Of a stretch of 64,000 nucleotides of DNA, positions 17,193 to 27,182 are shown one piece after another. The DNA is from Ciceribacter sichuanensis (GTDB taxonomy: Bacteria > Pseudomonadota > Alphaproteobacteria > Rhizobiales > Rhizobiaceae). The stretch spans positions 124,001 through 188,000 of the forward strand of contig NZ_JAMXLX010000006.1 in assembly GCF_024055605.1 (NCBI RefSeq). Reading direction: 5' to 3'. Position numbers and translations under genes: made by a program. How positions within the stretch are numbered: the stretch's first letter is position 1; each line of letters opens with the position of its first letter. Under the pieces are notes generated by a model that was not told where the DNA came from, did no database searches, and saw nothing but the letters and a program-made list of their open reading frames with translations.

Positions 17193-18644
17193 ATGGACGA
17201 CAGAATGACTGAAGCAGGCACACGGCTTGAAGCCCTGGAACGGCGCGCGCGCCATGATCTCGACTGCGTGGACTATCCGGCCCGCGAATGGGTGAGCCGC
17301 CGCACCCATGAGGGCCAGCCGGTGGTCGACGTCGTCATCGTCGGCGGCGGCCAGAGCGGCACCTCGCTCGCCTTTCGCCTGATGCGCGAGCGCATCACCA
17401 ATATCCGCGTGCTCGAGCGCAACCCGGCCGGTCAGGAAGGCCCATGGGTCACATTCGCCCGCATGCGGACGCTGAGAACCCCGAAAGGTGTCAGCGGCCC
17501 GGAATTCGGCATCCCCAGCCTTTCCGTCCGCGCCTGGTGGGAGGCGAAGTTCGGCGAGAATTCCTGGGGCGATCTCGGCCGCATTCCGAAGGAACTGTGG
17601 AACGACTACCTGAAATGGCTGCGCGGGGTCTCGGGCATCCCGATCGAAAACGGCGTCGAGGTGACCGGCATCGAGCCGCTTTCCGACGATCTCTTCGCAG
17701 TGACCGTGACGAAGAAGGGAGCCCCGGAGCGCATCCTTGCCCGCAACGTCGTGCTGGCGACCGGCATCGAGGGATGCGGCCGCTGGATCATCCCGGAAAT
17801 GTTTTCCGAAGTGCTGCCGCGCGAGGCTTATGCGCACACATCGGAGCGGATCGACTTCACCGCCCTAGCCGGCAAGCGCATCGCCGTGATCGGCGCGGGC
17901 GCATCGGCCTTCGACAATGCGGCCGAGGCGCTGGAGCACGGGGCGGCCTCTGTCGATCTCTTCGTGCGTCGCAAGGAAATCCCGACCGTCAATCCGAACC
18001 GCTGGATGGAGTTTGCCGGCTTCATGCGCCATTTCGGCGATCTGGACGACGCCCGCAAATGGCGCTTCGTCAAGACGATCTTCGACCGCAACCAGCCGCC
18101 GCCGCAGGATACCTATGAGCGCTGCGCCCGCTTTCCCTCCTTTGCCATGCATACCGGAAGCCCGGTGCTTTCGGTCGCATACGAGGACGGCAAGGCGGTT
18201 CTGACGACGCCGGCCGGTGCCGGGAGCTATGATTTCGTCGTCATCGGCACCGGTTTCGGCGTCGACTTTGCCGCCCGGCCCGAGCTTTCCCGCTTTGCCG
18301 GCGAGATCGCCACATGGTCGGACCGCTACCAGCCGCCGGCCGGCGAGGAACATGCGCAGCTTGGCGGCTATCCCTATCTCTCCGACTGCTTCCAGTTCAC
18401 CGAGAAGACGCCGGGGGCGGCACCCTATCTCAGGCACATCTTCAGCTACACCTATGCCGCCATGCCGAGCCTTGCCGGATCGGCGGGCATTTCGGCGTTG
18501 AAATTCGGGCTGGACCGGCTGTCGCGCGGCATTACCCGCGAACTCTTCCTCGCCGATGCCGATACCTATTACGAAAGCCTCGCCGCCTATGGCGAGATCG
18601 AACTGATGCTTCCGCAAACCGATGCTGAGAGACAGGCAGGCTGA
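17193..18644 (+). CDS. FAD/NAD(P)-binding oxidoreductase (flavoprotein monooxygenase-like)
   Basis: A 483-residue two-dinucleotide-fold flavoprotein. The FAD Rossmann motif is VVIVGGGQSGTSLAFRL (about residues 47-63) and the NAD(P) motif is IAVIGAGASAFDNAAEAL (about 228-245); IGTGFGVDF is the third FAD contact. This architecture is that of class B/N-hydroxylating-type monooxygenases, but the exact FxGxxxHxxxW Baeyer-Villiger fingerprint is not present. It precedes the ArcS-motif gene by two bases, so the two are translationally coupled. Probably oxidises an intermediate of the catabolic pathway in this locus; substrate unknown. Confidence 0.8.
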   Translation: MDDRMTEAGTRLEALERRARHDLDCVDYPAREWVSRRTHEGQPVVDVVIVGGGQSGTSLAFRLMRERITNIRVLERNPAGQEGPWVTFARMRTLRTPKGVSGPEFGIPSLSVRAWWEAKFGENSWGDLGRIPKELWNDYLKWLRGVSGIPIENGVEVTGIEPLSDDLFAVTVTKKGAPERILARNVVLATGIEGCGRWIIPEMFSEVLPREAYAHTSERIDFTALAGKRIAVIGAGASAFDNAAEALEHGAASVDLFVRRKEIPTVNPNRWMEFAGFMRHFGDLDDARKWRFVKTIFDRNQPPPQDTYERCARFPSFAMHTGSPVLSVAYEDGKAVLTTPAGAGSYDFVVIGTGFGVDFAARPELSRFAGEIATWSDRYQPPAGEEHAQLGGYPYLSDCFQFTEKTPGAAPYLRHIFSYTYAAMPSLAGSAGISALKFGLDRLSRGITRELFLADADTYYESLAAYGEIELMLPQTDAERQAG

Positions 18645-18646
18645 CC

Positions 18647-19663
18647 ATGATTTCCGTTGAAGACCGCGCACAGCGCATCACCGAATCCGCCAGGAAGATT
18701 CAGAGCCCGTTTGCCGTCGATCCGACGCTCTGCCTCTACAGCCCGCAGGACAATGTGGAATCGCTGAAGCATCCACGCATCGCCGAATGGCTGAAGTTCG
18801 TCGAGGAGGAATACCAGCCACCCCTGCCGGATGCCGAGCGCAAGGTGTTGCTGTTCCTGCCCTGCACCAAGACCAAGCCCTATCCCTTTTCCTCCGAGCA
18901 CCAGTCGATCAACCAGCGGCTGCTCGACAGCGGCTTCAAGCCGATGGACCGCCTCTACCTGCCGCAGGAACTGCAGGCCCGCATCGAGGCGCCGTTCACT
19001 ACCGAGGTGCTGAACCTCTCGCTTCTCACCGACGGCAAGGGAACGATCATCCACCGCATGGTGATTTCCGAGCCGATGGGCGTCGTGCCTTACGAGCATA
19101 TCGCGCAATACAAGGGCAAGCCTTCGCCGGCCTGCGCCTATGACGATCCCGGCCTGTTTGAGAACCGTGGCAATGCGGTTTCGCCCTGGCGGGAGGATTC
19201 CACCGCCGTCAAGGCTTCGGCGACGCGCTGGAAATGGGGTGACGAGGAAAAGCGCAGCTACGTGACGATGCATAACGAGATGTCGTCCACGGTCGCTAGG
19301 GTCATCCACCGCATCGGCCATAACTATACGGACATCGTTTCCTGGGTGGCGCCGGGGCTGACCCATCGCAGCTTCGTCATTGCCCGCGACGAGCGCGCCG
19401 CCAACAACGTCGCCTCCCGGCGCAAGGTCGGCAGCGGCTTTATGGAACTGGTAGGCGCCAATGACGGCCTGCCGCAGGATCTGCGGATCGACTGCCTGCC
19501 GACCATCGAGCAATGCAAGGACGCCGTGGTGCGGCTGGCCAAACGGCTCGACATCGACACCGCGCACGCCACGGCGATCTACAGCCGCGGCGGCGCCAAC
19601 GCCACGCCTCTCGCCCTGCCGGAATTGCTGGACGTTCTGCTCCAGCGCATCAACCGCGCCTGA
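18647..19663 (+). CDS. DUF5591-like protein with the archaeosine synthase (ArcS) motif
   Basis: A 338-residue protein without signal or membrane segment. At residues 72-85 it has PC-TKT-KPY-PF-S-SE-H, which matches exactly the PC-X3-KPY-X2-S-X2-H signature described for archaeal ArcS, the enzyme that joins an amine donor to the nitrile of preQ0-modified tRNA. The tRNA-guanine transglycosylase-like and PUA domains of ArcS are absent, so this is a stand-alone catalytic-type domain with an unfamiliar C-terminal half (residues 150-338). It is two bases after a flavoprotein gene and followed by a decarboxylase-like and an 8-oxoguanine-deaminase-like gene. Family link is seen in sequence; a role on deazapurines or nitriles/amidines is inference. 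Confidence 0.7.
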   Translation: MISVEDRAQRITESARKIQSPFAVDPTLCLYSPQDNVESLKHPRIAEWLKFVEEEYQPPLPDAERKVLLFLPCTKTKPYPFSSEHQSINQRLLDSGFKPMDRLYLPQELQARIEAPFTTEVLNLSLLTDGKGTIIHRMVISEPMGVVPYEHIAQYKGKPSPACAYDDPGLFENRGNAVSPWREDSTAVKASATRWKWGDEEKRSYVTMHNEMSSTVARVIHRIGHNYTDIVSWVAPGLTHRSFVIARDERAANNVASRRKVGSGFMELVGANDGLPQDLRIDCLPTIEQCKDAVVRLAKRLDIDTAHATAIYSRGGANATPLALPELLDVLLQRINRA

Positions 19664-19708
19664 AGGCACCCAGACAGAAGACACCCCCAGAAGGAATAGG
19701 GACGGATC

Positions 19709-20683
19709 ATGACCAAGACCCCGCTGAAGCTCGGCCTGAGCGATAGCGACCGCACCAGACACATCGCCAGCGGCGAGGCCCCGATCGTCGGCTTCGACGT
19801 CGATGTGACCATGGTCGGCGTGCAGGCGCTGTTCAACGAGCAGCTTTCGAAACACACCTATGACGCCTGCGAATTTCCGCTCGGCACCTATCTGCGCACG
19901 CTGGAAAAGCCTGACAGGCCCTATCTCGCCATTCCGATCTTCCCCTCGCGTCACTTCCGCTTTTCGAGCGTCTATGTGAACGCCGCAAGCGGCATCGAAA
20001 AGCCGGCCGATCTCGCCGGCAAGAAGATCGGCGTCGCCGTGTTCGACATGGCGGCGGCGGTCTGGTTGCGCGGCATCTTCGAGGATTACTACGACCTGCC
20101 GCGCACCGCGCCGATCTATGTGACGGCCGGCTTCGAAGGGCCGCGAACCGGCGACGAGCATCCGCAATTCTATCCCGACCGTTTCACCTTCGAGGAGCGC
20201 CGCGATACCGGCCTTGCCCAGCTTCTCGCTTCCGGCGAGATCGATGCGCTCTACACCGCCCGCGCGCCGAGCACATGGCCATCCGACACTGTGCGCCGCC
20301 TGTTCGACGATCCGGTGAGCGAGGAGATTTCCTACTACCAGAAGAGCGGCCTTTTCCCGGCCATGCATGTGCTGGCGATCAAGCGGCCGGTCGCCGAGGC
20401 CAATCCGGGCATCGTCCGCGCCCTCTACGACGCCTTTGTCAGGGGACAGCAGATCGCCCGCGAACGCCTGTTCGAGGCGGCTGCCCTCTCCACCATGCTG
20501 CCCTGGCAGATGGACCACCTGCTCTTCACCGAAAAGCATCTCGGCACCGACTACTGGCCGACGGGTGTGGCGAAGAACCGGAACCTCGTGGAAACCGTCA
20601 CCCGCTACATGCTGGAGGACGGGCTGATCTCGACGCCGTTCAAGGTCGAGGATCTCTTCAGCGCCGAGATGATGGATACCTGA
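19709..20683 (+). CDS. 4,5-dihydroxyphthalate decarboxylase-like protein
   Basis: A 324-residue protein with a periplasmic-binding-protein type 2 fold but no signal peptide. It follows the 4,5-dihydroxyphthalate decarboxylase (Pht5) pattern along its length: SDSDRTRHIASG at the start, YDACEFPLGTYL, IPIFPSRHFRFSSVYVN, DLAGKKIGVAVFDM, EIDALYTARAPSTW, SYYQKSGLFPAMHVLAIKR, and PTGVAKNRNLVETV near the end. Family members remove a ring carboxylate in phthalate degradation, though many homologues are uncharacterised or annotated as binding proteins. It lies one base upstream of the deaminase-like gene, so a decarboxylase acting on the same heterocycle is likely. Confidence 0.82.
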   Translation: MTKTPLKLGLSDSDRTRHIASGEAPIVGFDVDVTMVGVQALFNEQLSKHTYDACEFPLGTYLRTLEKPDRPYLAIPIFPSRHFRFSSVYVNAASGIEKPADLAGKKIGVAVFDMAAAVWLRGIFEDYYDLPRTAPIYVTAGFEGPRTGDEHPQFYPDRFTFEERRDTGLAQLLASGEIDALYTARAPSTWPSDTVRRLFDDPVSEEISYYQKSGLFPAMHVLAIKRPVAEANPGIVRALYDAFVRGQQIARERLFEAAALSTMLPWQMDHLLFTEKHLGTDYWPTGVAKNRNLVETVTRYMLEDGLISTPFKVEDLFSAEMMDT

Positions 20684-20684
20684 C

Positions 20685-22034
20685 ATGCGCATCTGGATCA
20701 GGAACCCGCTTGCCATCATGGCTGACGATGCCCCTTACGGCATCGTCGTGGAAAATGGCCGCATCGTCGAACTGGTCGGGGGCGACGGTCCCGCCGCCCC
20801 GGTGGACGAGGAATTCGACGCGAGCCGCCATGTCGTCATCCCCGGCCTCGTCAACACCCATCACCATTTCTTCCAGACGCTGACGCGGGCGCATCCGGCC
20901 GCGATCAACAAGGAACTCTTTCCCTGGCTGAAAGCGCTCTATCCGCTGTGGGGCACCCATCTCGGGCGCGAAAGCTTTCGCCTCGCCGTGCGGCTGGCGC
21001 TGACCGAGCTTCTGATGTCGGGCTGCACCACCGCATCCGACCATCTCTTCGTCTTTCCGCCCGACATGCCTGACGCCGTCGATATCGAGGCGGAAGAGGC
21101 GGCGAAGCTCGGCATGCGCGTGGCGCTGACGCGCGGTGCGATCAATCTCGGTTCGAAGAGCGGCGGCATCGCCGACGAACGGCTGATGCAGGACTACGAT
21201 ACCGTGCTTGCCGATTGCGAGCGCGTGCTCGGCAAGTATCACGACCGCCGCGACGGCGCCTATACCACGGTCGCGCTCGCGCCCTGCGCGCCCTTCAACG
21301 TCACCCGCCAGCTGATGATCGATACGGCTGTGCTGGCGGAAAAATACGACTGCCGCCTGCATACCCATCTCGGCGAGACGCATGACGAGGACGATTATTG
21401 CCTGCATCATTTCGGCTGCCGCCCGCTCGATTATCTCGAACAGGTGGGCTGGATGAACGACCGGGTCTGGCTCGCCCACGGCATTCATTTCGACATGGAC
21501 GAGATCAAGCGCATCGGCAAGCACCGCATCGGCGTCTGCCACTGCCCCACCTCGAACATGCTGCTCGCTTCCGGTCAGTGCAGGACGAAGGATCTGGAAG
21601 AGGCCGGCGCGATCGTAGGCCTCGGCGTCGACGGTTCTGCATCGAATGACAATTCCAACATGATGGAGGGCGTGCGACAGGCGCTGCTGCTCGGCCGCCT
21701 GACCTATGGCGCATCCGCCGTCACCCATCACGATGTGTTGCGTTGGGCGACGGAAGGCTCCGCCCGCTGCCTCGGCCGCACCGATATCGGCCGCATCGCG
21801 GTCGGCTATCAGGCGGATCTCGCCATGTTCACGCTGGACGAACTGCGCTTCTCCGGCGCGGGCGATCCGCTTGCAGCCCTCGTCCTGTGCGGCGCGCATC
21901 AGGCCGACCGGGTGATGGTCGGCGGCGAGTGGCGCGTGACCGACGGAATGCCTGTCGGCATGGACGTGAAGAAGCTCCGCTTCGAGCACGGACAGGCCGC
22001 CCAGCGCTTTCTTTGCGAGGCGACGGCGGGGTGA
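20685..22034 (+). CDS. 8-oxoguanine deaminase-like amidohydrolase
   Basis: A 449-residue amidohydrolase strongly resembling bacterial 8-oxoguanine deaminases, which convert 8-oxoguanine to urate and ammonia. Metal ligands: His59 and His61 in NTHHHF, His in LHTHLGET with the catalytic Glu, His in LAHGIHF, and Asp in GVDGSASND. GVCHCPTSNMLLASG and RWATEGSARCLGRTDIG are typical of this subgroup. It starts one base after the preceding stop. The genuine substrate could be a related oxidised purine or deazapurine, given its decarboxylase-like neighbour. No gene is seen in the 281 bp that follow, up to the aminotransferase. Confidence 0.88.
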   Translation: MRIWIRNPLAIMADDAPYGIVVENGRIVELVGGDGPAAPVDEEFDASRHVVIPGLVNTHHHFFQTLTRAHPAAINKELFPWLKALYPLWGTHLGRESFRLAVRLALTELLMSGCTTASDHLFVFPPDMPDAVDIEAEEAAKLGMRVALTRGAINLGSKSGGIADERLMQDYDTVLADCERVLGKYHDRRDGAYTTVALAPCAPFNVTRQLMIDTAVLAEKYDCRLHTHLGETHDEDDYCLHHFGCRPLDYLEQVGWMNDRVWLAHGIHFDMDEIKRIGKHRIGVCHCPTSNMLLASGQCRTKDLEEAGAIVGLGVDGSASNDNSNMMEGVRQALLLGRLTYGASAVTHHDVLRWATEGSARCLGRTDIGRIAVGYQADLAMFTLDELRFSGAGDPLAALVLCGAHQADRVMVGGEWRVTDGMPVGMDVKKLRFEHGQAAQRFLCEATAG

Positions 22035-22315
22035 GGTTGGGGGCTGCTTGCGGGCGGGAATTCTCCGGGCGATTGATGCTTGCCACTGATGAGCATGCGG
22101 TCCGAGAGAAGATGCAACGCTCTATCCCGTTGTTTTCCCACGCCTTCGCCCACAAACCCACCGACCGCCCCCGCCGCAACCATCCTACATGCATTGAACG
22201 TCATGTTTTGCCGCTGGCCCTGCCTAGGCGTCGAACTGGCGCCGGGGGAGCATGAAGGCTTAAATCCGGGTCAGGGTCAGCCACGGATTGCTGACAGGCA
22301 CCAGAAGTGAGATTC

Positions 22316-23692
22316 ATGAACTATCGGCACATGGAAACCCAGGCGTGGCAGGTTCTCGACCGCGCCCATTATCTGCATCCCTTCACCGACCACGCCTCGC
22401 TCAGGCAGGCGGGCTCGCGCGTCGCCGTGCGCGGCGAAGGCGTCTATGTCTGGGATACCGAGGGCGACCGCATCATCGACGGGCTTTCCGGTCTAGGCTG
22501 CGTCAACATCGGCTATGGCCGGCCGGAACTGGTGAAGGCGGCGGCGGATCAGATGCAGGCGCTTTCCTTCTGCCAGTCCTTCTTCAACACCACCCATCCG
22601 AGCGCGGTGCTTTTGGCGGAAAAGCTGTCGCAGATCCTGCCGGAAGGGCTCAACCACGTCTTCTTCCAGTCCTCGGGCTCCGAGGCCAACGAGACGGCCG
22701 TGCGCGCCGTGCGCCGCTACTGGGATCTCGCCGGCAAGCCGGAACGCCGGGTGATCATCGCCCGCGAGGCCGCCTATCACGGCAGCACCCACATGGCGGC
22801 GAGCCTTTCCGGCATTCCGCCGATGTATGGCGCAGGCGGCGATATTCCGCTGCCCTCCGTTACCCATATCAAGACCGCCTACCAGTATCGCAACGGTCCG
22901 GGCATGGACCCGGAAGAGTTCGGCATTCTGGCCGCAAGCTGGCTCGAAGAGCGCATTCTCGAAATCGGCCCCGACAAGGTCGCCGCCTTCTTTGCCGAGC
23001 CTGCCCAGAGCGCCGGGGGGGCGCTTTGCCCGCCGATGAGCTACTGGCCCGAGATCCAGCGCATCTGCAAGAAGTACGACATCCTGCTGGTGGTCGACGA
23101 GGTCGTCTGCGGCTTCGGCCGCACCGGCAAGTGGTTCGGCTCGTTCTACTATGGCATCCAGCCCGACATCATGCAGCTCGGCAAGGGCATCACTTCGGGC
23201 TACCTGCCGCTTTCGGCCTGCATCCTGTCCGACCGCGTCGCGGACCTGCTGATCGAGGAAGGCGGCGAGTGGGCGCATGGCTTCACCTATTCCGGTCATC
23301 CCTCCTGCTGCGCCGTGGCGCTGGAGAACATCCGGATCATGGAGGAGGAAAACATCGTCGAGAACGCCGAAAAGGAACTCATTCCCTATTTCCGCGCCAA
23401 GCTCGAAACCTTCGTCGGCCATCCGCTGATCGGCGACGTGCGCTCCGTCGGCCTGATGGGCGGTCTCGAGATCGTCAAGAACCGGGTCACCCGCGAGGCC
23501 TATCCCTACGAGGCCAAGATCGGCTACCACTGCTCCGGCGAGGCGCTGAAGCGCGGACTGGCGTTCCGCGCCAACGGCGACACCATGAGCCTGATGCCGC
23601 CGCTGGTCATCACCAGGGACGAACTCGACACCGTGTTCGAGATCGCCCGCGAGGCGCTCGACGCGACGGCCGTGGCCTTCGGAGTGGCATGA
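22316..23692 (+). CDS. Class III PLP-dependent aminotransferase
   Basis: A 458-residue omega-amine/omega-amino-acid:pyruvate aminotransferase. Marks are FFQSSGSEANETAVRAVRRYW (shown in part), DEVVCGFGRTGKWF with the PLP-contacting Asp, and the Schiff-base Lys in QLGKGITSGYLPL. This subgroup includes putrescine-pyruvate aminotransferases. I use ATG 22316; a GTG at 22307 is possible. It overlaps the deacetylase gene by four bases and is followed by an aldehyde dehydrogenase, a chain that would turn a primary amine into an aldehyde and then a carboxylate. Confidence 0.9.
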   Translation: MNYRHMETQAWQVLDRAHYLHPFTDHASLRQAGSRVAVRGEGVYVWDTEGDRIIDGLSGLGCVNIGYGRPELVKAAADQMQALSFCQSFFNTTHPSAVLLAEKLSQILPEGLNHVFFQSSGSEANETAVRAVRRYWDLAGKPERRVIIAREAAYHGSTHMAASLSGIPPMYGAGGDIPLPSVTHIKTAYQYRNGPGMDPEEFGILAASWLEERILEIGPDKVAAFFAEPAQSAGGALCPPMSYWPEIQRICKKYDILLVVDEVVCGFGRTGKWFGSFYYGIQPDIMQLGKGITSGYLPLSACILSDRVADLLIEEGGEWAHGFTYSGHPSCCAVALENIRIMEEENIVENAEKELIPYFRAKLETFVGHPLIGDVRSVGLMGGLEIVKNRVTREAYPYEAKIGYHCSGEALKRGLAFRANGDTMSLMPPLVITRDELDTVFEIAREALDATAVAFGVA

Positions 23693-24813
23693 TGGGTTTG
23701 AAGACGGGTCTCGTCTGGCACGAACTGCTGATGTGGCACGATACCTCGGCGCTGGCGGATTTCATGTCCGCCGGCCACGGCGTGGTCGAGCCGGACCTGC
23801 CCGCCGAAAGCCCCGCCAGCAAGCGCCGCATCAAGAACCTTCTCGATGCGGCGGGCCTGACCGAACAGCTCGACATCATCAAGCCGAGAGCCGCGACGGA
23901 AGACGAACTGGCGCGGGTTCATGCGCCCGGTTACATCGCCGAGATCAGGCGTCTCAGCGCGCTGAACGGCGGCGACGCCTCGCTCGGACGCATTGCCGGC
24001 GTAACGCCCTTCGGCCCCGGCGGCTACGATATCGCGGCACTTGCCGTCGGCGGCGTGCTGGAGGCGGTCGACGCGGTCGCGACCCGCAGGCTCGCCAATG
24101 CCTATGCGCTGGTGCGTCCCCCCGGCCACCATGCGGAGCGCGACTATGGTTTCGGCTTCTGCATCTTCAACAATGTGGCCCTTGCCGCGCGCCATGCCCA
24201 GGCCGTCCACGGCCTGAAGCGCATCGCCATCCTCGACTGGGACGTACACCATGGCAACGGTGCGGAGCACATCTTCTGGGAAGTCCCCGATGTGCTCACC
24301 ATGTCGATCCATCAGGACAATTGCTATCCCGGCAATTCCGGCGCTGTCGAGGCCATCGGTGGCGGCGCGGGCGAAGGCTTCAACCTCAATATTCCGCTGC
24401 CGCCCGGCTGCGGCGTGGGTGCCTATTCTGCTGTTATCGAGCGGGTAGTCGTCCCGGCGCTGAGGCGCTTCCGGCCGGAGATGATCCTCGTCGCCTCCGG
24501 GCTCGACGCGGGCGCCTACGATCCGCAGGGGCGGATGATGCTGCATGGCGGCGCCTTCGCGGCGATGACGAAAACGCTGATGGCCGTGGCCGACGAACTC
24601 TGCGACGGCCGGCTTCTGATGACCCATGAGGGGGGCTATCACCGCACTTCCGTGCCGTTCCATGCGCTCGGCATCATCGAGGCCTTGTCGGGGCTCAAGG
24701 GTTCGATAGAAGACCCTTTCACGCCCATGGTATCCGGCATGGCCTATCAGGACCTGCAGCCGCATCAGGATATCGCGATCGCGCGCGCGGAACGGAATTT
24801 GGAAAGGATCTGA
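23689..24813 (+). CDS. Histone deacetylase-like (acetylpolyamine amidohydrolase) protein
   Basis: A 374-residue arginase/deacetylase-fold zinc enzyme. The His dyad is in RPPGHHAERDYGFGFC, zinc ligands are Asp and His in DWDVHHGNG and Asp in SGLDAGAYDP, and EGGYH near the C terminus carries the transition-state Tyr. Bacterial members deacetylate acetylpolyamines or short N-acyl amines. The ATG overlaps the aminotransferase stop (ATGA). The order deacylase, transaminase, aldehyde dehydrogenase suggests removal of an acylated amine side chain from a larger substrate or from an acylpolyamine. The same open frame continues far upstream, but that part is antisense-like shadow of the aminotransferase gene. 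Confidence 0.9.
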   Translation: MMGLKTGLVWHELLMWHDTSALADFMSAGHGVVEPDLPAESPASKRRIKNLLDAAGLTEQLDIIKPRAATEDELARVHAPGYIAEIRRLSALNGGDASLGRIAGVTPFGPGGYDIAALAVGGVLEAVDAVATRRLANAYALVRPPGHHAERDYGFGFCIFNNVALAARHAQAVHGLKRIAILDWDVHHGNGAEHIFWEVPDVLTMSIHQDNCYPGNSGAVEAIGGGAGEGFNLNIPLPPGCGVGAYSAVIERVVVPALRRFRPEMILVASGLDAGAYDPQGRMMLHGGAFAAMTKTLMAVADELCDGRLLMTHEGGYHRTSVPFHALGIIEALSGLKGSIEDPFTPMVSGMAYQDLQPHQDIAIARAERNLERI

Positions 24814-24820
24814 TCAGCTC

Positions 24821-26272
24821 ATGATCGACAGGACGCTCTTCTACATCGACGGCGAATGGGTGAAGCCCGCCCGTCCCGAGGTCATCGACGTGGTCAATCC
24901 GGCGACGGAGGAAGTCGTGGCACAGATCGGCGCGGGCAGCGCCGAGGATGTCGACCGCGCCGTTGCCGCCGCGCGCCGCGCGTTTCCTGCATTTGCGGCG
25001 ACTGCGCCGGAAGAACGGGCGGCGCTGCTTCGCCGCATCGTCGATTGCTTCAACAACCGGCGCAAGGAACTGGCCGATGCCGTAACGCTCGAAATGGGCT
25101 CGCCGCTCGATCTCGCCTGGAACATGCAGACCGGTTCCAGCCTCATCTATTTCGAGGAAGCGGCAGGCGTTCTGGAAGGCTTCGATTTCGACACCATCAC
25201 CCCGTCGACGCTCGACACCACCCGGATCCGCTATGAGGCGATCGGCGTCTGCGGTCTCATCACGCCATGGAACTGGCCGCTGAACCAGATCGTGACCAAG
25301 CTTGCGCCCGCACTTGCCGCCGGCTGCACCGTGGTCCTGAAGCCGAGCGAGCTTTCGCCGCTCAGCGCCTTCATCCTGGCGGAAGTGCTGCACGAAGCGG
25401 GCGTGCCCGCCGGCGTCTTCAATCTGGTGAACGGCACCGGGCCGGAGGTGGGTGCGGCCATCGCCGCCCATCCCGACGTCGACATGGTGTCGTTTACCGG
25501 CTCCACCCGCGCGGGCATTCAGGTCGCCATCGCGGCCGCCCCGACCGTCAAGCGCGTGCATCAGGAGCTCGGCGGAAAGTCGGCCAATGTCATCCTGCCG
25601 GATGCCGATCTCGATCTCGCGGTTCGTGACGGCGTTGCCCGTTGTTTCATCAATTCCGGGCAATCCTGCATCGCGCCGACCCGCATGCTGGTGCATCGCC
25701 CGCAGCTTCCCGAGGTCGTCGAGCGCATAAAGGTCGAGGCCGCCAAGGTGGTGGTCGGCGATCCCTTCTCGGCGGAGACCACCATGGGTCCCGTCAGCGG
25801 CGCCGCGCAGTTCCGCAAGGTGCAGGAAATGATCGGCAAGGGCATAGATGGCGGCGCGACCCTGCTTCTCGGCGGTCCCGGCCGTCCGCAGAACCTCAAT
25901 CGCGGCTATTTCGTCCGCCCGACGGTGTTCATCGACGTCACTCCTGGCATGGAAATTGCCAGACAGGAGATATTCGGCCCGGTGCTTTCGGTGCTGACCT
26001 ACGAGGACGAGGATGAGGCCGTTCGCATTGCCAACGATTCCGTCTATGGCCTCGCGGCCTATGTCTATTCGAAGGACTACGACCACGCCAACGCGGTCGC
26101 GGCCAGGCTTCGGGCCGGCCGCGTTTTCATCAACAATCCGCCTTTCGATTTCAACGCCCCCTTCGGCGGCTACAAGCAGTCGGGCAACGGACGCGAACTC
26201 GGGGAATTCGGCATGGTCGAATTCCTCGAAATCAAGGCCGTGCTCGGCTATCGCCCCTCTCCGGCAGCCTGA
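24821..26272 (+). CDS. NAD(P)-dependent aldehyde dehydrogenase
   Basis: A 483-residue aldehyde dehydrogenase. It has ITPWNWPLNQIVTKLAPALA (catalytic Asn), the Glu motif in HQELGGKSAN, FTGSTRAG, the nucleophilic Cys in FINSGQSCIAPTR, and EIFGPVLSV. It ends with the usual GYKQSGNGRELGEFG. It would oxidise the aldehyde produced by the transaminase two genes upstream. It lies seven bases after the deacetylase gene and 39 bp before the ABC ATPase gene, consistent with one transcript from 22316 through 27160. Confidence 0.93.
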   Translation: MIDRTLFYIDGEWVKPARPEVIDVVNPATEEVVAQIGAGSAEDVDRAVAAARRAFPAFAATAPEERAALLRRIVDCFNNRRKELADAVTLEMGSPLDLAWNMQTGSSLIYFEEAAGVLEGFDFDTITPSTLDTTRIRYEAIGVCGLITPWNWPLNQIVTKLAPALAAGCTVVLKPSELSPLSAFILAEVLHEAGVPAGVFNLVNGTGPEVGAAIAAHPDVDMVSFTGSTRAGIQVAIAAAPTVKRVHQELGGKSANVILPDADLDLAVRDGVARCFINSGQSCIAPTRMLVHRPQLPEVVERIKVEAAKVVVGDPFSAETTMGPVSGAAQFRKVQEMIGKGIDGGATLLLGGPGRPQNLNRGYFVRPTVFIDVTPGMEIARQEIFGPVLSVLTYEDEDEAVRIANDSVYGLAAYVYSKDYDHANAVAARLRAGRVFINNPPFDFNAPFGGYKQSGNGRELGEFGMVEFLEIKAVLGYRPSPAA

Positions 26273-26311
26273 GCGCTGCCGGACAAGACGAAAGATTTCC
26301 GGGTGAGACCC

Positions 26312-27160
<849 letters not shown>

Positions 27161-27182
27161 AGTTCGTCTTTCGCCGGGGCCG

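Noticed and set aside
22288..23688. 467-codon upstream extension of the deacetylase reading frame
   Set aside because: It overlaps the aminotransferase in another frame and is Arg/Pro/Gly-rich; the real start is the ATGA overlap at 23689.
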